The notes under the pieces were generated by a model. That model had not been told where the DNA came from and made no database searches. It was given only the letters and a program-made list of their open reading frames with translations. The position numbers and the translations under genes were made by a program. 64,000 bases of DNA from Aradus depressus (taxonomy: Eukaryota; Arthropoda; Insecta; Hemiptera; Aradidae), in assembly GCA_963662175.1 (NCBI GenBank), contig OY759225.1, forward strand, positions 16,051,601 through 16,115,600, given 5' to 3'. Shown one piece after another: positions 41,860 to 52,772 of the stretch (positions are counted from its first letter, which is position 1; each line of letters begins with the position of its first letter).

Positions 41860-42080
41860 CCCACTGAAAACCAAATATGGATTTGTTTAAAAATTAACAG
41901 GTATCGTTCAGGGACTTCTGAATCCTCTTACTAAATTTCGTCTCAGTACTTATCATGATTTTTTAGTACAAACCCCTAACCTAATCCCCCCCCCCCTTCT
42001 CTTTGACTGAAAATTAATAGGGGCTTTGGATATACATATAAAATTTCGTGTCGATATATTCATCCTATTGGGTTCACAAT
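41860..42080 (-). repeat. R-unit fragment
   Basis: Reverse R-unit: GTTTTCGCTCTCCC, CAGGGACTTCTGAATCC, CCTTCTCTTTGACTG, ATAAAATTTCGTGTCGATA. Confidence 0.6.
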
Positions 42081-42541
42081 TAAGCACAAAGAGAGGAAAG
42101 AAATTATACTTTTCTCTATAGGAACACTGGTTGTTCTATTGTCTCTCTTTGTGTATCCCCAGGCAAACATTTCTCCACAATCATCTCACCAATAGACCAG
42201 AATATTACTCAGAAACATTTGTGCATATTTTAAATAATTTAGAAGTTAGAAAAATTAACAATTTATTTTTATTTTTTACTGTTGCCTTGAAAATAAAGAA
42301 TAATATAATTTAATTTGTTGCTTGTAAGATGGATGTATATATATATATTTATTTTTATATATATCTTGTTTTATATAATTTTTGAATTGTTTCTTTTATC
42401 AGGTTGCTGCACTATTTATATTAAAAAGCATGTCATTTTTACTATTTCAATATTATTGGTTGGTTGATTATTTGGGGTGAACAACTGCTTTGGTTATTAT
42501 CGTCCTACCTTGTTATATTCCTTGTCCTAACTAAGCCAGCG
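42081..42541. other. No gene recognised
   Basis: AT-rich. The 42490-42541 segment is the SINE-B target region. Confidence 0.3.
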
Positions 42542-42553
42542 AACTCTTTATAT

Positions 42554-42752
42554 GGGGGCCATGGTGGCCGTGCGGGCTAGAGCGTAGGGCTTTGGTCGCA
42601 TGGTCTCACTATGGTTTGTGGGTTCGAATCCCGTCCGGGAGTGAGTTTTATTTCGTAGATAAAACTCCCTCCCGGGGCCATGGATGTCGTAAATAACTAT
42701 TTAAACAACCCATTGACATGGCTAATATGCACCGTACATAAAGCAAAAAAAA
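42554..42752 (+). mobile_element. Second tRNA-derived SINE (SINE-B) with poly-A and TSD
   Basis: About 199 bp, unrelated to SINE-A. The tRNA-like head GTGGCCGTGCGGGCTAGAGC (A-box side) is followed by GTGGGTTCGAATCCC (B box 42620-42630), a CCCTCCCGGGGCCATGGATG body and a short A tail. Flanked by exact AACTCTTTATAT (42542-42553 and 42753-42764). Confidence 0.88.
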
Positions 42753-42764
42753 AACTCTTTATAT

Positions 42765-43384
42765 CATATGTGGGCAACAACCGGCCCGCTGTAAGATTTG
42801 GTCCGGCCCGCGAGACATTTTGAAAAACCCAATTTAAAAAAAAATAATATTACACTACTTACTCACACTCACTCCAAATTAGGAAGATCGAGTAGGATGG
42901 GGTTTGTCGCTTGCTCCTGCGGAATCAAGTGAGCGAGCAAGGCGAGTGAGAAAAAATTCATGTCATCGCGTGTTTGTTTATGTTCAATAAATTTGCGTAT
43001 TTTTTGTGTTTTTAATGTGCGTGTTTGCGGATGCGATCGTATTCATGTGATTGATTGATAGTGTTACGACCGAACAAAATTTCACGATTTAATTATAATA
43101 TTGTACCTATTTTTTTTCATTTCATTTTATTGTGTTACGACCGAACAAAATTTCACGATTTAATTATAATATTGTACCTATTTTTTTTCATTTCATTTTG
43201 TTATTTTAATAAAATGTACTATAATAACATTGTCTTATTATTTCATGTCTGATATCTATCGCTTAAAATTATGAACACTACTTTAATGTCCGACGTTATT
43301 TTATTCTGAACCATCTACGCGGCCCGCGAACGTATTTGCACACTAAAATTTGGCCCGCAACATGTCAAAGGTTGCCCATACATG
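42765..43384. mobile_element. Non-autonomous hAT (620 bp)
   Basis: Ends CATATGTGGGCAAC and the complement of CATGTATGGGCAAC, with subterminal GGCCCGC repeats as in Charlie-like hATs. 8-bp TSD CTTTATAT at 42757-42764 and 43385-43392. No transposase. Confidence 0.88.
43061..43202 (+). repeat. 71-bp tandem duplication within the hAT
   Basis: GTGTTACGACCGAACAAAAT… at 43061-43131 is repeated at 43132-43202 with one or two differences, a recent internal duplication. Confidence 0.93.
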
Positions 43385-43392
43385 CTTTATAT

Positions 43393-43505
43393 TATTCTAT
43401 TATTATATTATAGATTTATTATATTATAGATTTATTATATTATAGATTTATTATATTATAGATTTATTATATTATAGATTATTCTATTATTATATTATAT
43501 CTTAT
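43393..43505 (+). repeat. 16-bp AT minisatellite
   Basis: Unit ATTATATTATAGATTT repeated about five times, flanked by degenerate TTATTATA. Confidence 0.9.
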
Positions 43506-43854
43506 ATTATTATACTAATGACGAGAACAGCCATGATGGGATCCGACAGGCGACCAGGGGGACCGGGGAAGGGCAGAGCACAGGACCCAGGGCGCAACGC
43601 CAAGTTACTCTCTCAAGTATATGGAAGCACAATGTTATTGGTATCTTTTTATTTAGTTGCTATATTACAATTCTTTTAGTACAATTCTTTGTATAGATAT
43701 TTTTTATTTTATTTACTTAACTATAAGAATATTTATTTTGTAAAAAAAAAAAAATTCTGATAACTACCGATATAACTAATGTATCGACGAAAAACGAAAA
43801 CATTTGTAAGAGAATTCACAGGTACATATGTAACTATTATCATTAACTTTTGAA
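43506..43854. other. No gene recognised
   Basis: A GC-rich patch at 43515-43605 (GACCGGGGAAGGGCAGAGCA) resembles 17520-17600 in composition. The rest is AT-rich. Confidence 0.3.
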
Positions 43855-44045
43855 TGGAACATTAAGCGATGGTCCCAAGACTGTACGATGTCAGGTACTC
43901 GTTAAAGACCCCTGCCCTAGGTGAATAAAAATTTAGGGTAAGCAAAATTTAGTACTCCCACAGTAGAGTCGGGCTCATGACAAACCTGAGTGACGAAAGA
44001 GCGCTCTGGTAGCTTGTGGTTAAAGCCCGGGCATGAGTCAAAATA
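43855..44045 (+). mobile_element. SINE-A, 5' truncated
   Basis: Starts at AACATTAAGCGATGGTCCC and continues to CATGAGTCAAAATAACTAAC; the head is absent. Confidence 0.85.
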
Positions 44046-44439
44046 ACTAACATACAACTTACTATACTTCGTTTCTTTGAGGAAGTAAATACATATATAA
44101 CAAATATATTCTCAATATTGTGTGCCAGATATTTCGTACTTGACCTATATTATTGATAAGTGTTTACTTTTCAACTGTGTTACACAAATACATCACTAAA
44201 ACAGAGAAGTAATTATTCAAAAACAAGGTATTAACCAAAATTTTAAAATTCTGAGGACTATTGTTAAAATAGACAACAGTGGTGATTTTTACAATTTTTA
44301 GCTATTGACGCCAAGCGTAAGATTGACATTTCTTTTTCAACTTCTGTGACAGGTTTGTCATTCGATATCATCATCGTCCTGAAGATGCCGCTAGTGTACG
44401 TGTACACTCTCCCATCACGAAATAAGCAATTACATTTTT
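44046..44439. other. No gene recognised
   Basis: A 73-codon minus-strand frame (44485-44264) has no recognised family. Confidence 0.25.
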
Positions 44440-44640
44440 GCTTTCCCTCCAAAACCAAACCACTTTTTGGTCTAAAATAAATCAAACGTTGACTTATATA
44501 GAAACTTCTGAGACATCATATCAAATATTTTGTATTGATAAATTAATTACATCTGCAGTTATTAGGTTTTTCGGGTTGCGGCCCCTTTTTCTGATTTTTC
44601 TTTCGGTGAATTTCACTAAAAATTAATAGTTGAACTTTAA
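44440..44640 (-). repeat. R-unit fragment
   Basis: Reverse R-unit: TTTGCTTTCCCTCCAAAACC, TTGACTTATATAGAAACTTC, TTACATCTGCAGTTATTAGG. Confidence 0.6.
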
Positions 44641-45270
44641 TTTAACCTTTTGAGAGAGACTTTATTGTTTTTTTGAGTTGAAGTATTTAATACAAGGAAA
44701 CTAAACAAAACAAACAATTTTCAATACTTTGATAATAATTAAAATGATGATTAATAAGACAAGAAAAAGATAATAATTTTTATAATGTGTTGTTGTTTTT
44801 CACAGTATCACGATATATTTACAAAAGTACAAAAAAATGTATTTGTCTTGTTTCTTTGAATGAAGGTATAATAATTATATTTATTTATTTTTATTTTTTA
44901 TTTATTTTTTTATATTTTATTCTGTCACTTTTGTGAAAGGCACTAGAATGTCGAGTCAAATATATTACTTTCTTTCTTTCTCTTGTTTTAAAAGGGAAAA
45001 AATCATCGTGAAATGTAGTTTTTAAGCACACATTTTAAACGTTTCCCTAATTTACCTGAAAACTGTTACTCCTGCGAAAAATTGCTTCTTAACATAAATA
45101 TTCCTTATAAAATTTCCAATGGCTTACAAGTCCTTAGATTTGAGATAGGATCAATACGACAAAAGATATAGCTTCTCGAACAATTGAGAATAAATGTTAG
45201 AAAATATTTTAAAATAATATTTAAATTGTATCACGTAGTTAATAATTATAACATATATTTTTTTATTGGT
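44641..45270. other. AT-rich DNA with a piece of the second interspersed repeat
   Basis: 44990-45125 matches 9985-10115 (CGTGAAATGTAGTTTT, TCCTTATAAAATTTCCAATG). The rest is unassigned. Confidence 0.4.
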
Positions 45271-45274
45271 AGCT

Positions 45275-45425
45275 TACAGAGCTCAAGATCGCGGATTCGA
45301 AATCGTTGTACGAGGTCAGGTTCTTTTTAAAGACCCATACCCTAGGTGAATAAAAATTTAGAGTTGGCAAAATTTAGGACTAGAGTAGACTTTTTGAGTA
45401 GTAGAATCGGGCTAGTTTTTAAGAA
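45275..45425 (+). mobile_element. SINE-A copy, highly degraded
   Basis: GAGCTCAAGATCGCGGATTCG, CCTAGGTGAATAAAAATTTA and GGCAAAATTTAGGACT remain, with large deletions. Confidence 0.7.
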
Positions 45426-45460
45426 AAATTATAAAATGAAGAAAATAATAAAATATATAT

Positions 45461-45531
45461 AATGTGACCATTACAGGACTTTCTTATACCATCTACGCAT
45501 ACAGATCTCTCTCGCTCTCTATCTCTCCCTA

Positions 45532-45586
<55 letters not shown>

Positions 45587-45731
45587 CACTCTCTCTCTCT
45601 CCCTCTCTCTCTATCTCTCTCTCACTCTCATATTCCCAGTAATGCCAGTATGAAATGATTTTGAGAAGGGAGACACAGTGATCTGTACGCGTGGCTAATA
45701 TAAGAATGTCCGGTTATGGCTACAACACATA
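45461..45731. mobile_element. TGTGATGTGGCCATTAC-family MITE with a CT microsatellite inside
   Basis: Left end TAATGTGACCATTACAGGAC and right end GTGGCTAATATAAG to GGTTATGGCTACAACACA match 10122-10344. A CT/TC tract of about 90 bp at 45537-45628 has expanded from the CTCTCTTCCC interior seen in that element. Confidence 0.75.
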
Positions 45732-46148
45732 TTTTTTATTGTTAATCTATTTTCTTTTGTAAAACAATTATTTAAATGTTGTGTTTTATATGTTTTTTGA
45801 ATTAGGTTTACTTTTCAATAATATTTTGATTTTTTGGTTCTGATTGCTGTCCATTACTTATCAAAATATTTGTTTGCATCTTTAAACCCGGTCCAACTCG
45901 TTTCGGATCATCTTTTATTTTTATTGACCCATTAACATATTCCGTTTCTATATTATATAATATGTACATATACAAATGTAAATTACATAAATAACTTTTT
46001 TATTTATTAATTTTAATATCTTTATGGTCACAGGGAATAAGTTGTCAGTCGTAAAATGGCCAAAATGAGTTAAGTGTACTGTGATGATCTCCCAAGCCAT
46101 CTGAGCACTGTGAAGAAGTTGGGAGCTCACGACTCTAATACTTTCGGA
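45732..46148. other. No gene recognised
   Basis: AT-rich; unassigned. Confidence 0.3.
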
Positions 46149-46547
46149 ATTATAAAGATATGAGTTTCTTGATATCTCGTAAAATTGTGTATGTTCTCGG
46201 TCAAATCAACATAATCTACTTCTTTGAGGAATCATTCACGAGATAACTGCATTTAACCATTATTATAAGAGAATTATAAAGATATGAGTTTCTTGGTATC
46301 TCGTAAAATTGTGTATGTTCTCGGTTAAATCAACTGCATCTACTTCTTTGAGGAATCATTCACGAGATAACTGCATTTAACCATTATTATAAGAGAATTA
46401 TAAAGATATGAGTTTCTTGGTATCTCGTAAAATTGTGTATGTTCTCGGTTAAATCAACTGCATCTACTTCTTTGAGGAATCATTCACGAGATAACTGCAT
46501 TTAACCATTATTATAAGAGAATTATAAAGATATGAGTTTCTTGGTAT
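46149..46547 (+). repeat. 124-bp tandem repeat, three units plus a partial
   Basis: Units start ATTATAAAGATATGAGTTTC at 46149, 46273, 46397 and 46521 (partial). Near-identical units imply recent amplification. Confidence 0.95.
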
Positions 46548-47097
46548 TTTTCCATAGTCTATCAGATCTTCAGTTCCAACTGAAGGATAAACCATCTTTT
46601 CCGAACGACCTGCCCGCTGTACTGACAGAAAGTCGGTTTCTTTGTTAAACCCGCTGTGTCCAAGTAACCTCATAAGTCTACAATCAGAATTTTTCCATAG
46701 TCTATCAGGACAAACCGTCTTTTCCGAACGACCTGCCCGCTGTACTAACAGAAAGTCGGTTCCTTTGTTGAACCCGCTGTGTCCAAGTAACCTCATAAGT
46801 CTACAATCAGAATTTTTCCATAGTCTATCAGATCTTCAGTTCCAACTGAAGGACAAACCGTCTTTTCCGAACGACCTGCCCGCTGTACTGACAGAAAGTC
46901 GGTTCCTATGTTAAACCCGCTGTGTCCAGCAACCTTGTAAGTCTACAATCAGAATTTTTCCATAGTCTATCAGATCTTCAGTTCCAACTGAAGGACAAAC
47001 CGTCTTTTCCGAACGACCTGCCCGCTGTACTAACAGAAAGCCGGTTTCTTCGTTGAATCCCCTGTGTCCAAGTAACCTGTTAAGGTTGTGGAAAAAT
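46548..47097 (+). repeat. 143-bp tandem repeat, four units
   Basis: Units start TTTTCCATAGTCTATCAG at 46548, 46691, 46814 and 46956. The second unit lacks 20 bp that include the CTTCAGTTCCAACTGAAG hairpin. It directly abuts the 124-bp array. The open frames in it are by-products of the repetition. Confidence 0.95.
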
Positions 47098-47701
47098 CCA
47101 GTCTACGGACAGGTCTGCAGTTCCAGTAACAAACAACATTATTTCTACCTTCCATCTTTGGAATTCATTTCTCTTTGGATACGCTCTTTGCAGTTTTTTC
47201 CATATAAATTGTTTACTTCGTCAATCATTATTGTTTACTGAAATATATATTTAATTAATGACTTATGTATATTTCAGTATATAAACAAAAGTATGAAGGT
47301 AAACACAAAGAAAACAAGAAATAGAAACTTGGCACGTGAAATATTTTACAATATGTTTTTTTTATTTACAAATAGTTATTTACAACTGTATATATAATAT
47401 ATACAAGAAGCAAATTTACTAAAAGAGTAAAATATGTCATCGTCAATAGGTAGGGAGTGCCAGTATTGAGTTGCACTCATTTATAACTCACTGTCACTGC
47501 TGTTACTAAGGAGGTCTCTAGGCCATTGGCGCTTAAGGCGTCGTTGGGTAAGTGTGGCAGAATGGAAGAGAGTCGTGTTCGAAACATAGTAAGGAGCATT
47601 GGCTATTCTTCGAATATATTAGACAATAAAATTTAATTCTTTCAGTCCAAAGTCCTTAGGCGTATCATCAACGCATATGTGCCAAGAACTTTCTAAATGA
47701 G
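47098..47701. other. No gene recognised
   Basis: AT-rich then moderate GC; no family identified. Confidence 0.3.
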
Positions 47702-48000
47702 GGCGCCCGGGAGTCAGTGGTAGCGTGCACGTCTACTGAACTGAAGAATGCAGGTTAAAAACCCGGCCGAGGCCTTTAGATTTTTTATCTGGAATGTAAA
47801 GAAACCTTGAGTATGCCATCCTTCGGATGGGACGTTAGGCGATGGTCCCGAGCCTATACGATGGCAGGTATTTGTTAAAGACCACTACCCTAGGTGAATG
47901 AAAATTTAGGCTAGGCAAAGTTTAGGACTCATACAGTAGAGTTGGGCTGATGTCCATCAGAGCGACGAATGTGCATTAGGTGATATAACCTCCGTTCATA
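47702..48000 (+). mobile_element. SINE-A copy, old
   Basis: GCGCCCGGGAGTCAGTGG head, decayed B box (GGTTAAAAACCC), GGGACGTTAGGCGATGGTCC, CTAGGTGAATG. Tail gone. Confidence 0.8.
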
Positions 48001-48269
48001 CCTAACCGATAACTCACAACACTACTTCAAGGGCCCCAAGGCCACATACATGACATAACTTTGGACAAACGTAGAATTATATTCACTGTGAATGTATCCA
48101 TCTTCCAAAGACGCGTCTTGAAGTCCGTTGAACCCCTAAAAGTCACAACACTACTTCAAGGGCACCAAGATGGAAAAATAAAAGAGCAAAATACAAAAAA
48201 GTTTTTTTTGGCGAAACAAAACTCTCTCAAGCAACTTGCAATTGTTAACGTTTTTACTCCCTTAGCATA
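48001..48269 (+). repeat. Short spaced direct repeat
   Basis: CACAACACTACTTCAAGGGC occurs at about 48015 and 48146. No gene. Confidence 0.6.
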
Positions 48270-48610
48270 ATATAGGGGAAGATTCCCTCCTGATTCCAAA
48301 AATAAAAAAATCCTATCTGTGTGTAAACACAATTACGGCTGATAGAATGAATGTATTGACATGAAATTTGATAAGTGTGTCCAGAACTTTCCAATGAAAA
48401 CATCTATTGATTTTCAGCCAAACCAACCAAAGGGAAAACATTAGTACTTAATACCGAGTTCAATGAACAAACCGGCTTTCTCACAGTAATCGGTCTAAAA
48501 TTCGGTTACCCGAGCTGTAAGATGTATAGGTGAAGTTATGTAATCGTTTAGAAATTCGATGTTGATTTTTTACCAGAATTTTATTGTTTTACGACCCAAA
48601 AATCCCAAAA
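48270..48610 (+). repeat. R-unit split by piggyBac (left part)
   Basis: GGGGAAGATTCCC, CCTATCTGTGTGTAAACAC, ATGAATGTATTGACATGAA, then a second unit start GGTGAAGTTATGTAATCG interrupted at the TTAA. It continues at 49579-49720. Confidence 0.65.
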
Positions 48611-48614
48611 TTAA

Positions 48615-49574
48615 CCCTGGAATGCCCCGGTCTAAAACACATCACATAACTCCCGTGTGGGGTCTGTCAGACCCCAACATTGAATTTCACTAAATTGAGT
48701 GAAAGGATTGAAGGAACCAATGATAAAAATTCCAATAACTAAAATTTTAATCAGTTTTTTATTTATACAGAGGATGGATGAATAGTAATGAAAAACAAAG
48801 TTTAAAGGAAAAAAATGTAGGAAGAATGAATAAACAAAGCTTAAGTAAACAAAGCAAGAAAATTCACAACAGTTCACACAAAATTCTAATGTTTTTCATA
48901 TAAGATAACATGAAACAACATGTGAATACTTAACATGAATGAATTAATGTGTAATGGTAAAATGAAATCGCTCATAAAAATGTCAACATTCAAGCACTTC
49001 GATGATCTATGATCAAAACACATGGCTCTCTGGCACGTTGAGCATAAATATTTAGTTTTCTTGTCTTCTTTTGGTCGCAGAAGCAACACCGAACTTTCTT
49101 TCCCAAAATGGTCACTACTTGTGAGGTAGATGCATCACATATTGAAGAACATGAAGTGGCACTTCAGTATCAGAAGCTTGTCCTCCAAAGTACTCAACAT
49201 TCTCTTCCATCTGAACCAAAAGATCTCTAATAACTTCTTCACTCAATTTACGTCTTTTAGACATTTTGAGCGCAGAAAAAAAAAGCAACAAATAAAAAAC
49301 TGACAAGAAACGACACTTCACGAAACTCAAATAAGGAGAAAAACACTGGTCGATAACTCCCCGGTGGGGTCTGACGGACCCCAACTTACATAGACTACTT
49401 CACTGCACGAAAGCCGAGAACGTAATAAACTGAGAAACGACTGTGACATCAGATGCAGTGATGGGGGGTAATATAGGAGGGAGCATGAGGCGCACGGCCT
49501 GCCGTATTCACAACATGTAAACTAACTTCAAAGTGCGGCGGGGGTCCATCAGACCCCACCGGGGCATTCCAGGG
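48615..49574 (-). mobile_element. piggyBac-like element, internally deleted (960 bp)
   Basis: Ends CCCTGGAATGCCCCGG and the exact complement CCGGGGCATTCCAGGG sit between TTAA duplications (48611-48614, 49575-49578), the piggyBac signature. Palindromic GGGGTC…GACCCC words lie at 48659-48674, 49365-49382 and about 49540-49557. It carries the two ends of a transposase gene without the catalytic middle. Confidence 0.93.
48960..49264 (-). pseudogene. piggyBac transposase remnant: N terminus fused to Cys-rich end
   Basis: The minus strand from about 49264 reads MSKRRKLSEEVIRDLLVQME, then, across frameshifts, VTILGKKVRCCFCDQKK and LCSTCQRAMCFDHRSSKCL. The latter is the C-terminal C/H-rich zinc-binding module that recognises element ends. 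The catalytic Asp residues and about 400 residues between are deleted. Confidence 0.85.
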
Positions 49575-49578
49575 TTAA

Positions 49579-50095
49579 AAAGAAAATCCTATCTGTGGAG
49601 ACGATAATAACGGATAGAATCAATAGATCGACTACGGAATTTTATATGTTTATCCAGAACTCCATAATGGCAACACACATCAATTTTCAGCCGAATTGGC
49701 CAATGGGAAAAATTGTTAATTTGAGATGGGGAAGTACATTGCCGTTATTTTCACTGACAACTTTTACTTCTCCAATTATACAAAGTATAGGAGAAGTTAT
49801 GTAATCGGTCAAAAATTCGATGCAACGTTTTCAACGGAATTTGATGTTTTCTGATTTCTAGATTCCAAATATGAGGAAAAAATACTGCCTGTCTGTGTTT
49901 CTGAGGACACGATAACTCCCGTTAGAATAAATGTATGAATAATAGCCGATGTAATGAATTTATCGATACAAATTTGGTTTCAGGAGCCCCTTATGTAAGT
50001 GAATATTGAATATTAAGTTAATTGATTAATCCGTTCTGGGGAAGTACTTTGCCTTTGATTCACCAGCGACTTTTTAGCCAGTTTTTGGACAGTGA
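49579..50095 (+). repeat. R-unit: right part of the split copy plus a tandem second unit
   Basis: At 49579-49750 the first unit ends (GGGGAAGTACATTGCC). At about 49785 a new unit starts (GTATAGGAGAAGTTATGTAA) and runs to GGGGAAGTACTTTGCC and GATTCACCAGCGAC. This is the clearest case of head-to-tail units. Confidence 0.7.
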
Positions 50096-50499
50096 AGGCG
50101 ATGCTATGTAATTTGTAGTCACGTAGACATGTTATACGTACTTACAGGTAAACATACTGTGAACAAATATTGACATTGATATCCGGAACAAACATTACTA
50201 TGTACGTATGAAATACATGATAATTATATATGTTCTTATTTATTTACTATAAGGTCAAATAAATTATAATTATTTTAAAACATTATTCAAAAATAGAGCT
50301 TATCCAAGATGTTAAATTCTTAGGTTTGGGTTTATCGTTTCCCTAAAGGTTCAGTTGGACTGGGTAATTTTCAGTCTGTTCCAAAAACATTAGCTGTTTT
50401 CTCATAATAACAACTTAACAAACCCGACGGTAGTTCGGTGATCAATGTTTTTTTGAGTGGTTACCTACATTTCGGTCTTTCATTGGCCTGCAATTATAT
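50096..50499. other. No gene recognised
   Basis: AT-rich; unassigned. Confidence 0.3.
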
Positions 50500-50739
50500 A
50501 TTTGTATCCAGACTTCCATAAAGACGAAACCTATTGATGTGTGCTTCCTAGATAAAATATATTATTATATATAATATATAAAACCCCATAAACACTAATA
50601 ACTCGATTTAATGAATATAACAACAAGAATTATATTCAGAAGTCACTGTGTAAATCAACTATTGAATTTCAGCCCAAATATTTGATTGGTGTTGGAGGGA
50701 GAGCGAATATTTACTTGATTAGTTCGTTGTGGGGGAGTC
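50500..50739 (+). repeat. R-unit fragment
   Basis: CATAAAGACGAAACCTATTG, AGAAGTCACTGTGTAAATC, TTGGAGGGAGAGCGAATA. Confidence 0.6.
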
Positions 50740-50855
50740 ATCGCTTAACATCCCATTCGAAGAACAGCGTACTCAAGACCTTCGGCCGAGTTTCGAACCC
50801 GCGATCAAGAGCACAGAAGACAAGCATGCAACCTCTGAACTGCCGACGCTCTGAA
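50740..50855 (-). mobile_element. SINE-A head fragment
   Basis: CATCGCTTAACATCCCATTC, GAGTTTCGAACCC, then a decayed head ending GCCGACGCTCTGAAC. It ends with the same CTGAACAAC flank as the next SINE. Confidence 0.7.
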
Positions 50856-50924
50856 CAACGGATCAGTTACTTTATTACCGATGATTCACAGACGTCTATC
50901 TCCTGGGCAACTAACAGGTTAACT

Positions 50925-51195
50925 AACAGGTCATATCGCCTACTACCAGAACGCTTTTTCGTCACTAGTGGACATGAGCCCGAATCTACTGTGGGAGTCC
51001 TTAATTTTGCCTACCTAGGTTTAGCTAGCTAGGGTTGCATTCTATAACGAGTATCTGACATTGCACAGACTCGGGATCTATGTTGAACGTCCCATCCGAA
51101 GGACAACGTTCTCAAGGACCTTCCTCGGCCGGGTTACAACCCGCGATCTTCAGCTCAGTAGATCAGCATGCAACCTCTAAGTTACCGACGCCCTG
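50925..51195 (-). mobile_element. SINE-A copy
   Basis: AGGTCATATCGCCTACTACC, CATGAGCCCGAATC, AACGTCCCATCCGAAGGAC, GGGTTACAACCC, GTTACCGACGCCCTGAAC. The CTGAACAAC shared with the previous fragment suggests local duplication or a TSD-like relation. Confidence 0.8.
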
Positions 51196-51394
51196 AACAA
51201 CTTATTCATTCACTCCGGTGATCCTGGTTCTTCAGAACAGAGTGCAGATCATGTATGGAATGTTTCTGAGTACAATCTTGAAAAGGGACACCCTTATCGG
51301 ACACTGAACCCACCCGCAACTCTCCATCAGACATGACTCACATTAACCATTCCATTGGTTAACAAATAGTTGGGTCGCGAAATGAGGATTTTTA
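51196..51394. other. No gene recognised
   Basis: Unassigned. Confidence 0.3.
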
Positions 51395-52690
51395 CTTTCT
51401 CAGTATAGAAGAAGTTATGTAATCGGTCAGAAATTCGATGTTGAGTTTTCACCAAAATTTCACGTTTATCCGATCCCTTGATTCCAAAATGCGAAAAAAA
51501 TTCTGCCTGAGTAACTCTCTAAGGACCTATTGATTTTTAGGCAAATAGGCCAAAGAAAATGGGAGATTAGGGGGGCTTATCACAAAAACTATTAACTGTC
51601 GTAATGAATATATTGACATTAAATTTCATTATACAGTAGAACCTCTTTAAGTCGAACCTCGATAAGTCGAAAACCTCCAAAACTCGAAAAAAAAGTTTTG
51701 TTCCTTTCCCTTCAAGCCCCAAAACCTCCATTACTCGAAATCTCAACCCTCTATTAGTCAAAATAATCAGTGAGTCCCTACAAGCCATTTTGGTACATAT
51801 TTTCCCTCTATAACTCGAAAAAATAAATTGGCCTCTGCATCTCGAACATAGCAATGTTTTATTTTACAACCTTTACAACACGATTATTTGATACTTATTA
51901 CCTCTATAGCTCGAAGAAAAATAAGTTACCGACTTTAAGAATTTGCCGACAATGTACACCATTGTTTCTTAGAAAACAATTTATGAGTATACAATAAATA
52001 GGATTACCAATTATCTAAAGCAAAAAAAAATTACTGAATTTTTTTATACCTACATACACTACGCATTTTTTATTTTAAGGATGTTTTGAAATAATGTTGA
52101 TTTATAATAAATATAAATATGTTTGTTACCTCTGTAACTTGAATTTTTATTTATTTCACCTCTCTAACTCAAAATTAGTTAGAATGAATCTTAACCTCTA
52201 CAAGTCGAATCAAAATCCGCCTAAGTCGAAATCCTCCATAAGTCGAAAACTCTATAACTCGAATTTTTTGGCGTCTCCCTTGATGTTCGACTTATAGAGG
52301 TTCTACTGTATATAAATTCAAAGCAAATTTCACGTTTTCCGGCCTCCTGATTCCAAAAGTGAAAAAAAAATTTATCTGTGTCAGTGTGTGTGAACACGGT
52401 AACTCCCAATAAATGAATGTATCAACACGAAATTTTATATATGTATCCAGTACCCCATAAGGACGACACCTATTGATTTTCAGTCATATCAGCTGAAGAG
52501 AAGCCGGATTAAGGGGCCTTAACACAAAAACTTCAATAACTGCCATTGTAAAGGAGAAATTGACACAAAATTTAGTATGAGAATTCAGAAGCCTCTATGT
52601 AACTGAACTATTTGATTTGTAGCCAAACCGATTGGTTTTAGCGGGAGAGTGAAAACTTCATTGATTAATTCGGATTTTTTGAATACATAA
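51395..52690 (+). repeat. R-unit split by a pogo-like MITE
   Basis: Left part 51395-51633 (GAAGAAGTTATGTAATCGG … GACATTAAATTTCATTA) and right part 52309-52690 (TTTCACGTTTTCCGGCC … GGGAGAGTGAAAACTT). The two parts are not strictly contiguous in the consensus, so two units may be involved. Confidence 0.6.
51634..52308 (-). mobile_element. Pogo-like MITE, copy 4 (675 bp)
   Basis: CAGTAGAACCTCTTTAAGTC to TTATAGAGGTTCTACTG, with TA on both sides. It is the closest full-length relative of copies 2 and 3 and serves as the empty-site reference for the nested MITE in copy 3. Confidence 0.87.
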
Positions 52691-52772
52691 TATTCCTATG
52701 AAGTATTAGAAAGTGAGAAGAAGTCTCTGAGAAAGACTCCTATAAATTTCAGCCAAATCTGTCATAGGAAAA

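Noticed and set aside
44264..44485. Penelope reverse transcriptase fragment
   Set aside because: Looked for because of the Penelope-like palindromes, but the frame shows no RT or GIY-YIG motif.
45464..45658. Ser/Leu-repeat ORF
   Set aside because: Translation of a CT microsatellite inside a MITE.
46464..46914. Cys/Ser-rich repeated ORFs on both strands
   Set aside because: Explained by the 143-bp tandem array; units are not multiples of three and one is shortened.
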